Source: Roseovarius mucosus DSM 17069 (lineage in GTDB: Bacteria > Pseudomonadota > Alphaproteobacteria > Rhodobacterales > Rhodobacteraceae). From it: a stretch of 64,000 nt of DNA. Location of the stretch: NCBI RefSeq assembly GCF_000768555.3, contig NZ_KN293975.1, positions 1 through 64,000 of the forward strand, given 5' to 3'. The notes under the pieces are model-generated. The model saw only the letters and a program-made list of their open reading frames with translations, did no database searches and was not told where the DNA came from. Position 1 is the stretch's first letter, and every line of letters starts with the position of its first letter. The translations under genes and the position numbers were made by a program. Below are positions 35,781 to 45,360 of the stretch, in pieces.

Positions 35781-36713
35781 TCACTCCAGCCGCACCAGAC
35801 CGGCAAAACGGTCGCGCGCGACATCCCGGATCACCCGCACGATCTGTTCCACCATCGGCCCATGCGCCGACCGCCTGCGCCACGCCACCCCGACCGAGCG
35901 CAGGAACCTGTCCTGCCGAAAGCTGAGGATCGCCACATCGCCGGTCTCTGGTGCAACCTCTGACTGCACATAGAGCGCAGGAAGAAAGCATATCCCCATA
36001 TTGAGCGCCGTCATCTGGCGCAGCGCATCAAGGCTGCTGCCCTCGTAATCCTGCCGCAACTGCGCACCAACCTCTTCGCAGAGCGCGACCATCTGCGCAT
36101 GGAGCGGATAGCCACGCGGCAGCGCCAGAATGTCCTGCCCGGTCAGATCCTCATCCCGCGCCATGTCCTTGCCTGCCAGCGGATGATCCTGCGCCACCGC
36201 CAGTTTGAGCGGTTCTCGAAAGAGCCGCTCTACGGCGATATCCCCCGAATGGAGCGGCAGTTGCGCAAGGATCAGATCATGCCGCCCCTCCAGCAATTCC
36301 TCTTGCAGGACGGTCGGGGCGGCATCGCGGATGATCAGCTTGAGCCCGGGATAATGCCGCCTGAGGCGCCGCACCACATAGGGCAGGAAATAGGGGCCCA
36401 GCGTCGGGCTGGCCCCAAGGCGGATGGTGCCGGCCATGCCCTCGCGGGTGGCTTGTGCCAGACTGCCCAGAACTTCGGCCTGTTCCACGATCTTGCGGGC
36501 ATGGGCCAGCACCTCGCGCCCGCCCGGCGTGAGGATGGCCCCGCGATGGCCCCGTTCGACCAGCGTCATTCCAAGCGCGGTTTCAAGGCCAAGAATTTGC
36601 TGGCTGAGCGAGGGTTGGCTGACGCCGACACGTTCAGCGGCCTTGCGGTAATGCCCGGTCTCGGTCAGCGCGATGAAATAGCGCAACTGCCTGAGTGTTA
36701 CATCCTGCGCCAT
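35781..36713 (-). CDS. LysR-family regulator, OxyR-like but lacking one redox cysteine
   Basis: A 310-residue regulator with the DNA-binding start LRQLRYFIALTETGHYRKAAERVGVSQPSLSQQI, typical of the OxyR branch. OxyR senses peroxide through a disulfide between Cys199 and Cys208 (E. coli numbers, in HCLRDQAMGFC). Here the matching stretch is YPLHAQMVALC: only the second position (Cys212) is Cys. It may therefore sense something else or use a different pair. It is divergent from a small YdcH-like gene. Confidence 0.82.
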   Translation of the reverse strand: MAQDVTLRQLRYFIALTETGHYRKAAERVGVSQPSLSQQILGLETALGMTLVERGHRGAILTPGGREVLAHARKIVEQAEVLGSLAQATREGMAGTIRLGASPTLGPYFLPYVVRRLRRHYPGLKLIIRDAAPTVLQEELLEGRHDLILAQLPLHSGDIAVERLFREPLKLAVAQDHPLAGKDMARDEDLTGQDILALPRGYPLHAQMVALCEEVGAQLRQDYEGSSLDALRQMTALNMGICFLPALYVQSEVAPETGDVAILSFRQDRFLRSVGVAWRRRSAHGPMVEQIVRVIRDVARDRFAGLVRLE

Positions 36714-36855
36714 GTCGGCCCTCCTCTGCCCTGGCGAGAATATAGGAAATTCCTATCAAGTTTTAATATTCCATCGGATTTTATTGACGCGCACCCTACC
36801 CATATCAGGGCTGTCAGCATGATGCCCCGCTGACGTCCGCAGAAGGAGACCCAGA

Positions 36856-37083
36856 ATGACACCGCGCCGTATTTCCCCGCAATCGCTGCTCAGCCGGATC
36901 GCCACCCTGCGCCGCCGCCATCAGGATATCGACGCCCGTATCACGACCGAACACCAGCGCCCGATGCCTGACATGGCCATGTTGAAGCGGCTGAAACAGG
37001 AACGTCTCGGGCTCAAGGATGCCATTCACGTCACCCGCATGATGCTGGGGCGCATCCAGCCCGATACCGTACGCACCGGCTAA
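36856..37083 (+). CDS. YdcH/DUF465 family small protein
   Basis: This 75-residue, highly basic, helical protein reads RIATLRRRHQDIDARITTEHQRPMPDMAMLKRLKQERLGLKDAI, the typical pattern of DUF465 with a helix hairpin. AGAAGGAG precedes the ATG. Its function is unknown. It is divergent from the OxyR-like regulator 143 bp away and may be its target. Confidence 0.8.
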   Translation: MTPRRISPQSLLSRIATLRRRHQDIDARITTEHQRPMPDMAMLKRLKQERLGLKDAIHVTRMMLGRIQPDTVRTG

Positions 37084-37109
37084 CCGGCGCAGACCGCAAA
37101 GCCACACCC

Positions 37110-37307
37110 ATGTCCTATTTCTATCTCTCTATGACGTCCTCGCGCCTCTTTCACAGCGCCGATCTCGATGGGCTGCACGAAGCCTTGGCCGAGATGCCAG
37201 AGGCCGAGCGCCAACAGGGTCCGCACGCCGGGTCGCTCCCTGTCCTTGTCCAGTCTCCGCGACAGCCCTCTGCCGGAGACGCGCCTTGCCCCGCATGCAA
37301 GGCCTGA
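37110..37307 (+). CDS. Possible small protein
   Basis: This 65-residue frame has high third-position GC like its neighbours and ends with a CPAC pair. It lies 26 bp after the YdcH-like gene and before a hairpin terminator at 37354-37381, consistent with a two-gene unit. There is no clear ribosome site and no recognised homologue, so it may be non-coding. Confidence 0.4.
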   Translation: MSYFYLSMTSSRLFHSADLDGLHEALAEMPEAERQQGPHAGSLPVLVQSPRQPSAGDAPCPACKA

Positions 37308-37353
37308 GGCCCGCGATCTAGGCCCGCCCGCCGGGCCATGTGCCGTGCGAAGA

Positions 37354-37381
37354 ACAGGCCCCGGAGCGATCCGGGGTCTGT
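37354..37381 (+). terminator. Hairpin after the small-protein frame
   Basis: ACAGGCCCCGGA pairs with TCCGGGGTCTGT (one G-T) around GCGA. Only a short TT follows. The rest of 37382-37503 shows nothing recognisable. Confidence 0.6.
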
Positions 37382-37503
37382 TGCGGTGTCTGCCCATTCC
37401 TGCGTGTCACTGCCGCCTCCGCACGCTTGGCGGTCGTATTCGCCCTTTCAAGGGCTTGACCCTGCGTGCTATCCCCATGCCCAAGATACGCAGGACCGAT
37501 ACT

Positions 37504-38433
37504 ATGACACACGAAATCCGCCTCGCCTTCGAGCATCCCTCTGCCCGCGCGCGCGCCACCTCGCCCGATGGGCCGCTGGACCGCATTTCGGTGCGCGATC
37601 ACGTGGTCGAGGTCGAGATCGGCGCCTTTCAGGCCGAGCGCGGCACGACACAGCGCATCTGCTTTAACGTGGTGGTCGAGGTGCGCCCGCTGACCGATGC
37701 CATCGAGGATGATGTGGACCGCATCCTGAGCTATGACAAGGTGACAGAGGCGATTGCCGCCGAACTGGCCGAAGAGCGGCTGAACCTGCTCGAAACCCTC
37801 GCGGAACGTATCGCCGAACGCATCCTGTGGGAGCCGCAGGCGGTGCGCACCTTCGTCCGCATCGAAAAGCTGGACCGGGGTCCGGGGGCCTTGGGCGTCG
37901 AAATCGTGCGCTCGGTCAATGATCTCAAGACCAAGCCGATCACGCCCCATGCCGCGACCACGCCGCATCCGCATGTGGTGTTCCTGACCAATACCGCGAT
38001 CCGCTCGCCCAATCTGGCCCGCTGGCTTGATCAGCTCGAGGCGCGGGCCGAGCCGGTGATCCTTTGTGTGGGCCGTGCCGATGTGGCAGCCCCCCAGACG
38101 GGGCACCGCATGACACAGCGCCGTGTCGACCTTTTGGCGATGGAGCAGAATGCCTGGGTTCTGGCCGGGCAGGATGAGCGCTGCGTCGTGGTGGCCACCC
38201 GGACCGAGCTGGATTGGTCGATGAAACACGGACAGATCAGCGTCTGGGCCCCGTCCAAGATCGTGCTCGATGCCGTGGACGGGCCGGGGGTCGCGACCGA
38301 TGACCCCGTGGCGCTCGCGGCGTGGTTCGCGGGCCATATCGAGGCCTCGGACCTCTTGATGATCGGCGAGGCACCGCCCAAATCCTGCCGCGTGCCGGTG
38401 CTCTTTCAGGACGTGGCGCAGTCGGGTTTGTAA
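37504..38433 (+). CDS. folB: FolB-type dihydroneopterin aldolase with long C-terminal extension
   Basis: Residues 20-140 match the FolB fold: ISVRDHVVEVEIGAFQAERGTTQRICFNVVVEV, then ILSYDKVTEAIAAELAEERLNLLETLAERIAERIL with the catalytic-type Tyr and Glu/Lys region KLDRGPGALGVEI. FolB proteins are about 120 residues; this one is 309. The extra ~165 residues (from PHPHVVFLTNT) form a separate unrecognised part with VILCVGRADVA and DLLMIGEAPP. The extension occurs in one frame with no sign of frameshift. It might be a folate-pathway fusion or a repurposed protein. Confidence 0.78.
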   Translation: MTHEIRLAFEHPSARARATSPDGPLDRISVRDHVVEVEIGAFQAERGTTQRICFNVVVEVRPLTDAIEDDVDRILSYDKVTEAIAAELAEERLNLLETLAERIAERILWEPQAVRTFVRIEKLDRGPGALGVEIVRSVNDLKTKPITPHAATTPHPHVVFLTNTAIRSPNLARWLDQLEARAEPVILCVGRADVAAPQTGHRMTQRRVDLLAMEQNAWVLAGQDERCVVVATRTELDWSMKHGQISVWAPSKIVLDAVDGPGVATDDPVALAAWFAGHIEASDLLMIGEAPPKSCRVPVLFQDVAQSGL

Positions 38434-38443
38434 GCCCGGCCGC

Positions 38444-39127
38444 TCAGCCCGGCACGACCCGCCCCTGATCCAGCCGCAGGATACGGTCCATCCGGGCCGC
38501 CAGATCAAGGTTATGCGTGGCAATCAGCGCCGAGAGGCCCGTGCCGCGCACCAGCCCGGTGAGCGCGGCAAAGACCTGATCCGAGGTGCCGGGATCGAGA
38601 TTGCCCGTAGGCTCGTCTGCCAAGAGAACGCGGGGGGCATTGGCCAGCGCCCGGCAAAAGGCCACGCGCTGTTGCTCGCCCCCCGACATGGCCGAGGGCC
38701 GGTGCCCGGCGCGCGGCCCGACACCCACCTCTTCCAGCAATGCCTGCGCCCGCGTCTCGGCCTCGCGCCGTGCCACGCCATTGGCCAGTTGCGGCAACAC
38801 GATGTTTTCCAGCGCGCTGAACTCGGGCAAGAGGTGGTGGAACTGATAGACAAAGCCTACCTCCTGCCGCCGCACCATGGTGCGCCGCCGGTCGTTGAGG
38901 CCGGTCATGTCTTCGCCCCCGATCTCGACCCGGCCCGCGTCGGGCGTATCGAGCAGCCCCGCGATATGCAGCAGCGTGGATTTGCCGGCCCCTGACGGGG
39001 CCACCAGCGCCACCATCTCGCCACGCGCGAGCGTGAGGTCGACACCGTTCAGCACCCGCACCTCAGAGGTCAGGCCGCGATTGTAGATCTTCTCGACGCC
39101 GCTCAGGCGCAACACCGCCTCACTCAT
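38444..39127 (-). CDS. lolD: Lipoprotein-releasing ABC ATPase LolD
   Basis: ATPase that powers extraction of lipoproteins from the inner membrane. 227 residues with Walker [10 protein letters not shown], signature [15 protein letters not shown], Walker [14 protein letters not shown] and the LolD-type [15 protein letters not shown]. It overlaps the lolC stop by 8 nt and follows proS-lolC, a common alphaproteobacterial order. Confidence 0.93.
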   Translation of the reverse strand: MSEAVLRLSGVEKIYNRGLTSEVRVLNGVDLTLARGEMVALVAPSGAGKSTLLHIAGLLDTPDAGRVEIGGEDMTGLNDRRRTMVRRQEVGFVYQFHHLLPEFSALENIVLPQLANGVARREAETRAQALLEEVGVGPRAGHRPSAMSGGEQQRVAFCRALANAPRVLLADEPTGNLDPGTSDQVFAALTGLVRGTGLSALIATHNLDLAARMDRILRLDQGRVVPG

Positions 39128-40406
39128 AGCGCAGCGCCTCCACCGGGTTCATCCGCGCCGCGCGCCGCGCCGGAAAGATCGTGACCACGAAACTCAGGCC
39201 AAGCGACAGCACCACCGCCGACATCACATCCTCGCCCCGCAATTGCGCGGGCAGCCGGTAAATGCCCCGGATCGACGGATCCCAGACCTGACCGCCCATG
39301 GCCATGTTCACAAAGCTGAAGATCGGGTCGATATAGAGCGTGAAGAGACAGCCCAGAATGACCCCCATCGCCGTGCCGATCATCCCGGTAAAGGCCCCGC
39401 AGATAAAGAACACCCGCAGGATCGACCCCTCGGTCAGACCCATGGTGCGCAGGATGCCGATGTCGCGGCCCTTGTTCTTGACCAGCATGATCAGGCCGCT
39501 CGTGATGTTCATGGCCGCGATCAGCACGAGGATCGAAAGGATCACGAACATCACGTTATCCTCGACCTCGAGCGCGCGCAGGAATGACCCGCTCGCGTCT
39601 TGCCATGTCCAGAGCAGCGCCCGCTCGCCCGCCGCCTCCAAGAGCGGCAGGGTCAGGTCATCGACGGTTTCCGGCTCGGCCACCATCACCTCCAGCTCGT
39701 CGGCGCGGCCATCGCGGTTGAAAAAGCTCTGCGCCTCGGCGAAAGGCAGATAGGCGCGCACCCGGTCGATGTCATAGCGCCCGGCGGTAAAGATATAGAC
39801 CACCTCATAGGCATTGACGCGCGGGCTGGTGCCCAGCGGTGTCTTGACCCCGTTGGGCGAGATCAGCTTGATCCGGTCGCCCACGGTCACACCCAGTTCC
39901 TGCGCCACGCCGGAACCGATGGCGATGCCCTCGTCAAAGCGGCCAATGTCCCCTTGAGAGGTTTCGGGATCGGCCACGCGGCGGATGGTTTTCAGATCCT
40001 CGGCCATGATGCCAAAGATCTGCACCCCGGCGTTGCGGTCGCGGGCATTGGCCATGACCTGCCCTTTGACCAGCGGGGCCACGCGGGTCACGCCGGGAAC
40101 CGCGCGCACGCGCTCGGCCATGGCGGCGTAATTCTCAAGGCTGCGGTCCACGCGCCCCGAGGCATCGACCGCGCCGGAATTGTAAACCGTGACATGCGCA
40201 TTGGCGCCAAGGATCGTATCGACGAATTCCGCGCGAAAGCCCGAGCGCACGGCGAGCGTGGCAATAAGGGCAAAGACCGCCAGCGTGATGCCGATGAGGC
40301 TGATCCAGGTCATGACGCTGACGCCGCCCTCGGCCCGCTTGGCGCGCAGATAGCGCCAGGCGATCAGCCATTCAAAGGCGGCAAAAGGGGTGGGCGTTCT
40401 GGCCAT
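39120..40406 (-). CDS. lolC: Lipoprotein-releasing system permease LolC/LolE
   Basis: A 428-residue FtsX-type permease. N-terminal helix after [29 protein letters not shown], a large periplasmic domain (residues 50-270), then three C-terminal helices and the ending [16 protein letters not shown]. One permease for both LolC and LolE roles is usual in alphaproteobacteria. Upstream lies an intergenic palindromic element (copy A at 40494-40664). Confidence 0.92.
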   Translation of the reverse strand: MARTPTPFAAFEWLIAWRYLRAKRAEGGVSVMTWISLIGITLAVFALIATLAVRSGFRAEFVDTILGANAHVTVYNSGAVDASGRVDRSLENYAAMAERVRAVPGVTRVAPLVKGQVMANARDRNAGVQIFGIMAEDLKTIRRVADPETSQGDIGRFDEGIAIGSGVAQELGVTVGDRIKLISPNGVKTPLGTSPRVNAYEVVYIFTAGRYDIDRVRAYLPFAEAQSFFNRDGRADELEVMVAEPETVDDLTLPLLEAAGERALLWTWQDASGSFLRALEVEDNVMFVILSILVLIAAMNITSGLIMLVKNKGRDIGILRTMGLTEGSILRVFFICGAFTGMIGTAMGVILGCLFTLYIDPIFSFVNMAMGGQVWDPSIRGIYRLPAQLRGEDVMSAVVLSLGLSFVVTIFPARRAARMNPVEALRYE

Positions 40407-40493
40407 TCCGGTTCCTTCGATCTCGGGTTCGGGCGGAGAGTGGGGGTTTCGGATGGGGGCGTCAAGGGAGGGGCAACCTCAGCCCCAAGCGAT

Positions 40494-40664
40494 GAGCCGC
40501 GCGGGCGCTGGGCCGGGGACTAGCGATGCAACAGACGTGACTGCCACTTTATGCCAGCCAAGTCCGTATGACCTCAAAGTAAGGCTCTCGTCCTCAAAAT
40601 CGCTGGTCCGCGGGACGGCCCAGCGATCGCGCGGCGGCGCTCCGCGCCTTGTTCCGCGCGGGGG
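40494..40664 (+). repeat. Dispersed palindromic element, copy A
   Basis: About 170 bp with inverted-repeat ends: CGCTGGGCCGGGGACTAGCG (from 40506) on the left and TCGCTGGTCC...CGGCCCAGCG (40600-40625) on the right, with CGCGCGG outside both. A second copy lies inverted at 49109-49279. Ends are nearly identical, centres diverged. It contains no gene and separates lolC from proS. Confidence 0.82.
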
Positions 40665-40685
40665 AATTCGCCCCCCCTCACATCC

Positions 40686-42041
40686 TCACAAACTCGGCCG
40701 CAGCACATGGCCCGCATAGACCCGCGCCAGCTTTTCCACCGCCTGCTCTGGCGGCAGTTCTTCGCTCTCGCCGGTGCGGCGGCAGGTCACCTCGACCACG
40801 CCATTCTTCAACCCGCGCGGTCCCACGGTGATCCGCCACGGCAGGCCAATGAGGTCCATCGTGGCGAATTTGCCGCCCGCCCGCTCGTCGCGGTCATCGT
40901 AAAGCGGCTCCATCCCCAAGGCCACCAGCGACGCATACAGCGCCTCGCAGGCGGCGTCCGCCTCGGCATCGCCCTGTTTCAGATTCACGATCCCGGCATG
41001 GAACGGCGTCACGCCCTCGGGCCATATGATGCCCTTGTCGTCATGGTTGGCCTCGATGATCGCGCCGATCAGACGGCTCACGCCGATGCCATGGCTGCCC
41101 ATATGCACCGGCACGGATTTGCCATCCGGTCCCTGCACATTGGCCCCCATCGGCTCGGAATATTTGGTGCCGAAGTAGAAAATCTGGCCCACCTCGATGC
41201 CACGGCTGGCCTTGCGCCGCGCCTCGGGGATCGCCTCGTAGAGTGCTGCGTCATGGGTCTCGTCGGTGCGTGCATAGGGCGTGGTCCATTCCTTGACGAT
41301 GGCCTCGCATTCTTCGCGGCTGGCATAATCCACCACCCGGTTGCCAAGGGTCAGATCGGTGATGGCGCTGTCGTAGAACACCTCCGATTCGCCCGTATCG
41401 GCCAGCACCAGAAACTCATGCGTGTCGTCGCCGCCGATCGGCCCGCTATCGGCGCGCATCGGGATGGCCTGCAATCCCATCCGCTCATAGGTGCGCAGGT
41501 AGCTGACCATGTGGCGGTTATAGGCGTGCAGCGCGTCTTCCTTGGTCAGGTCGAAATTATACCCGTCCTTCATCAGGAATTCGCGGCCCCGCATCACGCC
41601 AAAGCGCGGGCGCACCTCGTCGCGGAATTTCCACTGGATATGATAGAGCGTGAGCGGCAGGTCCTTGTAGCTGCCGACATGCGCCCGGAAAATATCGGTG
41701 ATCAATTCCTCATTGGTCGGACCATAGAGCATGTCACGATCATGCCGGTCCTTGATCCGCAGCATTTCCGCGCCGTAATCGTCATAGCGCCCGGACTCGC
41801 GCCACAGGTCCGCAGATTGCAGCGTGGGCATCAAGACCGGGATATGGCCCGCGCGCACCTGTTCTTCGTGCACGATGTTTTCCAGCTTGCGCAGGATCTT
41901 GAAGCCCAGCGGCAGCCAGGAATAGATCCCGGCGCTCGCCTGCTTGATCATCCCCGCCCGCAGCATCAGCCGGTGCGAGGCAATCTGCGCCTCCGCGGGG
42001 GTTTCCTTGAGAACGGGCAGAAAGTAACGGCTCAGACGCAT
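40686..42041 (-). CDS. proS: Prolyl-tRNA synthetase
   Basis: Class II synthetase charging tRNA-Pro. 451 residues, the short bacterial form without the editing insertion of E. coli ProRS. Motifs: [21 protein letters not shown] (motif 1 region), [27 protein letters not shown] (motif 2) and [16 protein letters not shown] (motif 3), then an anticodon-binding domain with [16 protein letters not shown]. Confidence 0.96.
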   Translation of the reverse strand: MRLSRYFLPVLKETPAEAQIASHRLMLRAGMIKQASAGIYSWLPLGFKILRKLENIVHEEQVRAGHIPVLMPTLQSADLWRESGRYDDYGAEMLRIKDRHDRDMLYGPTNEELITDIFRAHVGSYKDLPLTLYHIQWKFRDEVRPRFGVMRGREFLMKDGYNFDLTKEDALHAYNRHMVSYLRTYERMGLQAIPMRADSGPIGGDDTHEFLVLADTGESEVFYDSAITDLTLGNRVVDYASREECEAIVKEWTTPYARTDETHDAALYEAIPEARRKASRGIEVGQIFYFGTKYSEPMGANVQGPDGKSVPVHMGSHGIGVSRLIGAIIEANHDDKGIIWPEGVTPFHAGIVNLKQGDAEADAACEALYASLVALGMEPLYDDRDERAGGKFATMDLIGLPWRITVGPRGLKNGVVEVTCRRTGESEELPPEQAVEKLARVYAGHVLRPSL

Positions 42042-42121
42042 GGGCAGGGCACCTTCGAGATGAAATGCTTGATGCCGTCGGAGTATCCTAGGGCAGGGGG
42101 CGGGGCAAGGGGCAGGGGCCT

Positions 42122-43285
42122 TTACCCCTGCAACCGCCCCAAGAGGGCACGCATGAAATCATGGCCTGCCTCGAACTGTGCCACGGTGATGTATTCATCA
42201 GGCTGATGCGCCTGCGCGATGTCGCCGGGCCCGCAGATCACGGCGGAATAGCCCGCCTCCTGGAATTGCCCGGCTTCGGTGCCGTAGCTGACCACGTGGC
42301 GGCCGTTGTCGCCGGTGATCTGGCGCACCAGACCCTCCGCCGCGCCCGCCTCTTCGGGTTGCAGCCCCGGCACGCGGAACCTCGGGCACAGGTCGATCCG
42401 CGTCTCGGGGCGCAACGCCTGCATCGCGGCCTCGGCGGCGCGCACCTCGTCGACAAACCGCTGCCCCCATCCTTCGGCATCCTCGCCCGGCACCACCCGG
42501 AAATCCATGCCAAAGCGGCAATCCTTGGCGGTGATGTTATGCGCCGTGCCGCCCGAAATCTGCCCGACATGCAGCGTGGTCCAGGGTGGGTCGAACATCG
42601 CGGCCAGATCCGTTGGCACCTGCGCCCGGTTCTCGGCATTGCGCGCATTGGCCCAGTCGATCAGCGGGGCGGCGGCCATGATCGCATTGACGCCCAGATG
42701 CAGGATCGAGCTATGCACCTCATAGCCCACCACATGCACCTCGTATCCCAGCCCGCCCTTGTGGCCCGTGACCGCCTGCATCATCGACGGCTCGCCGATA
42801 ATGGCGAGGTCGGCGCGCGGCAGAACGCCCTGCATCGCCGCAATCATCGGCGGCGCGCCGATACAGCCCACCTCCTCGTCATAGCTGAGCGCCAGTTGCA
42901 GGGGGCGCGCCACGCCCGAATGATGCGCCTCGACCAGCGCCCAGATCGCCAGCGCGTCAAAGCCTTTCATGTCGCAGCAGCCGCGCCCGTAATATTTGCC
43001 GTCGCGCGCGACCACGCTGAAGGGATCGCTGCTCCAGGGCTGGCCATCCACGGGCACCACATCGGTATGGCCCGAGAGGACGACACCCCCCGCCACCTCG
43101 GGCCCGACATGCGCGAAAATCGCGGCCTTCTGCCCGGTCTCGTCGTAATGGCGATGCGCGGCGATGCCGTGGCTCGCCAGATAGTCCTCGACCCAATCCA
43201 CCAGCGGCAGATTGCTGTCGCGGCTCACGGTGGGAAAACCCACCAGCCGCTCCATGATCTCGAACGGCGTCAAACGCGCGGCCAT
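42122..43285 (-). CDS. argE: Acetylornithine deacetylase ArgE
   Basis: M20-family zinc peptidase removing acetyl from N-acetylornithine in arginine synthesis. 387 residues with metal-site motifs [41 protein letters not shown] and IGEPSMM. The ATG at 43285 is preferred to an upstream TTG overlapping the ABC gene stop. It follows the fused ABC ATPase gene closely, so it may be co-transcribed with peptide transport; a related deacylase role is possible. Confidence 0.85.
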   Translation of the reverse strand: MAARLTPFEIMERLVGFPTVSRDSNLPLVDWVEDYLASHGIAAHRHYDETGQKAAIFAHVGPEVAGGVVLSGHTDVVPVDGQPWSSDPFSVVARDGKYYGRGCCDMKGFDALAIWALVEAHHSGVARPLQLALSYDEEVGCIGAPPMIAAMQGVLPRADLAIIGEPSMMQAVTGHKGGLGYEVHVVGYEVHSSILHLGVNAIMAAAPLIDWANARNAENRAQVPTDLAAMFDPPWTTLHVGQISGGTAHNITAKDCRFGMDFRVVPGEDAEGWGQRFVDEVRAAEAAMQALRPETRIDLCPRFRVPGLQPEEAGAAEGLVRQITGDNGRHVVSYGTEAGQFQEAGYSAVICGPGDIAQAHQPDEYITVAQFEAGHDFMRALLGRLQG

Positions 43286-43287
43286 GC

Positions 43288-45108
43288 TCAATATCCGCTT
43301 TCGGATGTCAGCACGAAATGCCCGGGTGTGACCTCTTGATAGACCGACGGTCCCGGCTCGTACCCGACCCGGTGGATGGGCGAGGGGATCGGCTTGAAAT
43401 TCAGGTCCTTCTCGGATTTGCGCCGCCGCGGATCGGCGATCGGCACCGCCTTCATCAGGGCCTGCGTATAGGGATGCTGCGGGTTCTCGAACACCGCCGC
43501 GCGCGGCCCCCGCTCGACGATCCGTCCCAGATACATGACGCCGACATCATGGCTCACCCGTTCGACCACGGCCATGTCATGGCTGATAAAGACGTAACTC
43601 AGCCCCAGATCGGCCTGCAATTCCATCATCAGGTTGAGCACCTGCGCCTGCACGCTGACATCCAATGCGCTTACCGCCTCATCCGCGACAATGAGCTTGG
43701 GGTTCAGGGCCAGCGCGCGGGCAATCGCCACCCGCTGCCGCTGTCCGCCGCTGAGCTCATGTGGAAACCGCCGCAGGAAAGAGCGCGGCAATTCCACCCG
43801 GTCAAACAGCATCGCCACCCGGTCCTCGATCTCGGAGCCCGAGGCCAGCCCGTAATTCTTCATCGGCTCCGCCACCTGCGCCGCCAGCTTCATCTGCGGA
43901 TTGAGGCTTGCGAACGGGTCTTGGAACACCATCTGCATATCCACGCGGGCACGGCGCAGATCGGCGGGGCCAAGCGCCATGATGTCAACGCCATCCAACA
44001 CCACCTCGCCTGCCATCGGCTCGACCAGCCGCAGGATCGAGCGGCCAGCGGTGGATTTGCCGCAGCCCGATTCCCCCACAAGGCTGAGCGTGCGGCCCTT
44101 TTGCAGGGTAAAGGACAGATCCTCGACCGCATGGACATTGGCCAGCGTCCGGCGAAAGAACCCGCCCTTGACCGGGAACCGCGTGATCAACCCCTTGACG
44201 CGCAACAGCTCCTGATCCTGCCCTTTGATCGGCTTGACCTCATGGGCGTCCGCGCCCAAGAGGCGCATGGGCTCGGGCCAGGCTTTGCCGCGCATTTCGC
44301 CCAGCTTGGGCACCGCCGCGAGCAGCGCCTTGGTATAGTCATGGCTCGGGGCCTCGAAAATCTGCTCGACCGGCCCTTCTTCCACCTTGTTGCCGCGAAA
44401 CATCACGACCACCCGGTCAGCCATCTGTGCCACGACCGCCATGTCATGCGTGATGAAAATCACCGCCGTGCCGGTCTCACGCTTGAGCCGGTCAATCAGT
44501 GCCAGAATCTCGGCCTGAATGGTAACGTCGAGCGCGGTCGTCGGCTCGTCCGCAATCAGAAGGCGCGGTTTGCAGGCCAGCGCCATGGCGATCACCACCC
44601 GTTGCCGCATCCCGCCAGACAACTCGTGCGGATATTGCTCCAACCGGCGCTCCGGCTCTGGAATCCGCACCTCGCGCAGCAATTCCAGCGCTTGCGCCCG
44701 TGCCGCCGCCTTGTCCATGCCGCGATGCACGCGCAGCCCCTCGGACAATTGCCGCCCCACGGTAAAGACCGGGTTGAGCGCGGTCATCGGCTCTTGAAAG
44801 ATCATCCCGATCTCATTGCCCCGGATCGTGCGCATCAGGCTCTGATCCGTTTGGGCCAGATCGACCGCGCCGCCCTCTTTGCGGTCAAAGAGGATGCGCC
44901 CGCCCGCAATAGTGCCGCCGCCGTAATCAATCAGCCGCATCAGCGACAGCGACGACACCGATTTGCCCGATCCGCTCTCGCCGACGACACAGACCGTCTC
45001 GCCGGGGTTGACGGCAAAGGACACATCCTCGACCCCCACCACCGGCCCATCCCGCGTCTCGAACTCGACCCGGAGATTCTCGATCCGGACAATCGGGGTA
45101 TCCAGCAT
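43288..45108 (-). CDS. Fused double ATPase of a peptide-type ABC transporter
   Basis: A 606-residue protein carrying two complete DppD/DppF-like ATPases. First half: Walker A GESGSGKS, signature LSGGMRQRVVIAMAL, DEPTTALDV. Second half: GESGCGKSTAGRS, LSGGQRQRVAIARAL and the atypical Walker B DEAVSALDV. Both halves end with the oligopeptide-transporter tail. Fused forms are known (GsiA-like). It is divergent from a binding protein and two permeases of the same family, which together make a full importer. argE follows at its 3' end. Confidence 0.92.
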   Translation of the reverse strand: MLDTPIVRIENLRVEFETRDGPVVGVEDVSFAVNPGETVCVVGESGSGKSVSSLSLMRLIDYGGGTIAGGRILFDRKEGGAVDLAQTDQSLMRTIRGNEIGMIFQEPMTALNPVFTVGRQLSEGLRVHRGMDKAAARAQALELLREVRIPEPERRLEQYPHELSGGMRQRVVIAMALACKPRLLIADEPTTALDVTIQAEILALIDRLKRETGTAVIFITHDMAVVAQMADRVVVMFRGNKVEEGPVEQIFEAPSHDYTKALLAAVPKLGEMRGKAWPEPMRLLGADAHEVKPIKGQDQELLRVKGLITRFPVKGGFFRRTLANVHAVEDLSFTLQKGRTLSLVGESGCGKSTAGRSILRLVEPMAGEVVLDGVDIMALGPADLRRARVDMQMVFQDPFASLNPQMKLAAQVAEPMKNYGLASGSEIEDRVAMLFDRVELPRSFLRRFPHELSGGQRQRVAIARALALNPKLIVADEAVSALDVSVQAQVLNLMMELQADLGLSYVFISHDMAVVERVSHDVGVMYLGRIVERGPRAAVFENPQHPYTQALMKAVPIADPRRRKSEKDLNFKPIPSPIHRVGYEPGPSVYQEVTPGHFVLTSESGY

Positions 45109-45360
45109 GGGGGCGGCCTCTGCATTCAGGGGATGATGCCTAAACGCTACTCACTTTCGCGCGCGCCTGTCAAATAACGCTGCACGCATGACGCGATGTT
45201 GAGCGACGCGATGAATGGAATGCTTGCATTTTATTCTTATCCAGTCTGTGATGCCAGTGCCGGTCAGGGGATGCGGCACGCGCCATCGCGGCCTGTTTTC
45301 CCTGAAAAAGCGCAAACGAGACGGCGCAAAGAGCTGTCCAACAGTGGAGAAAGAACCAAA

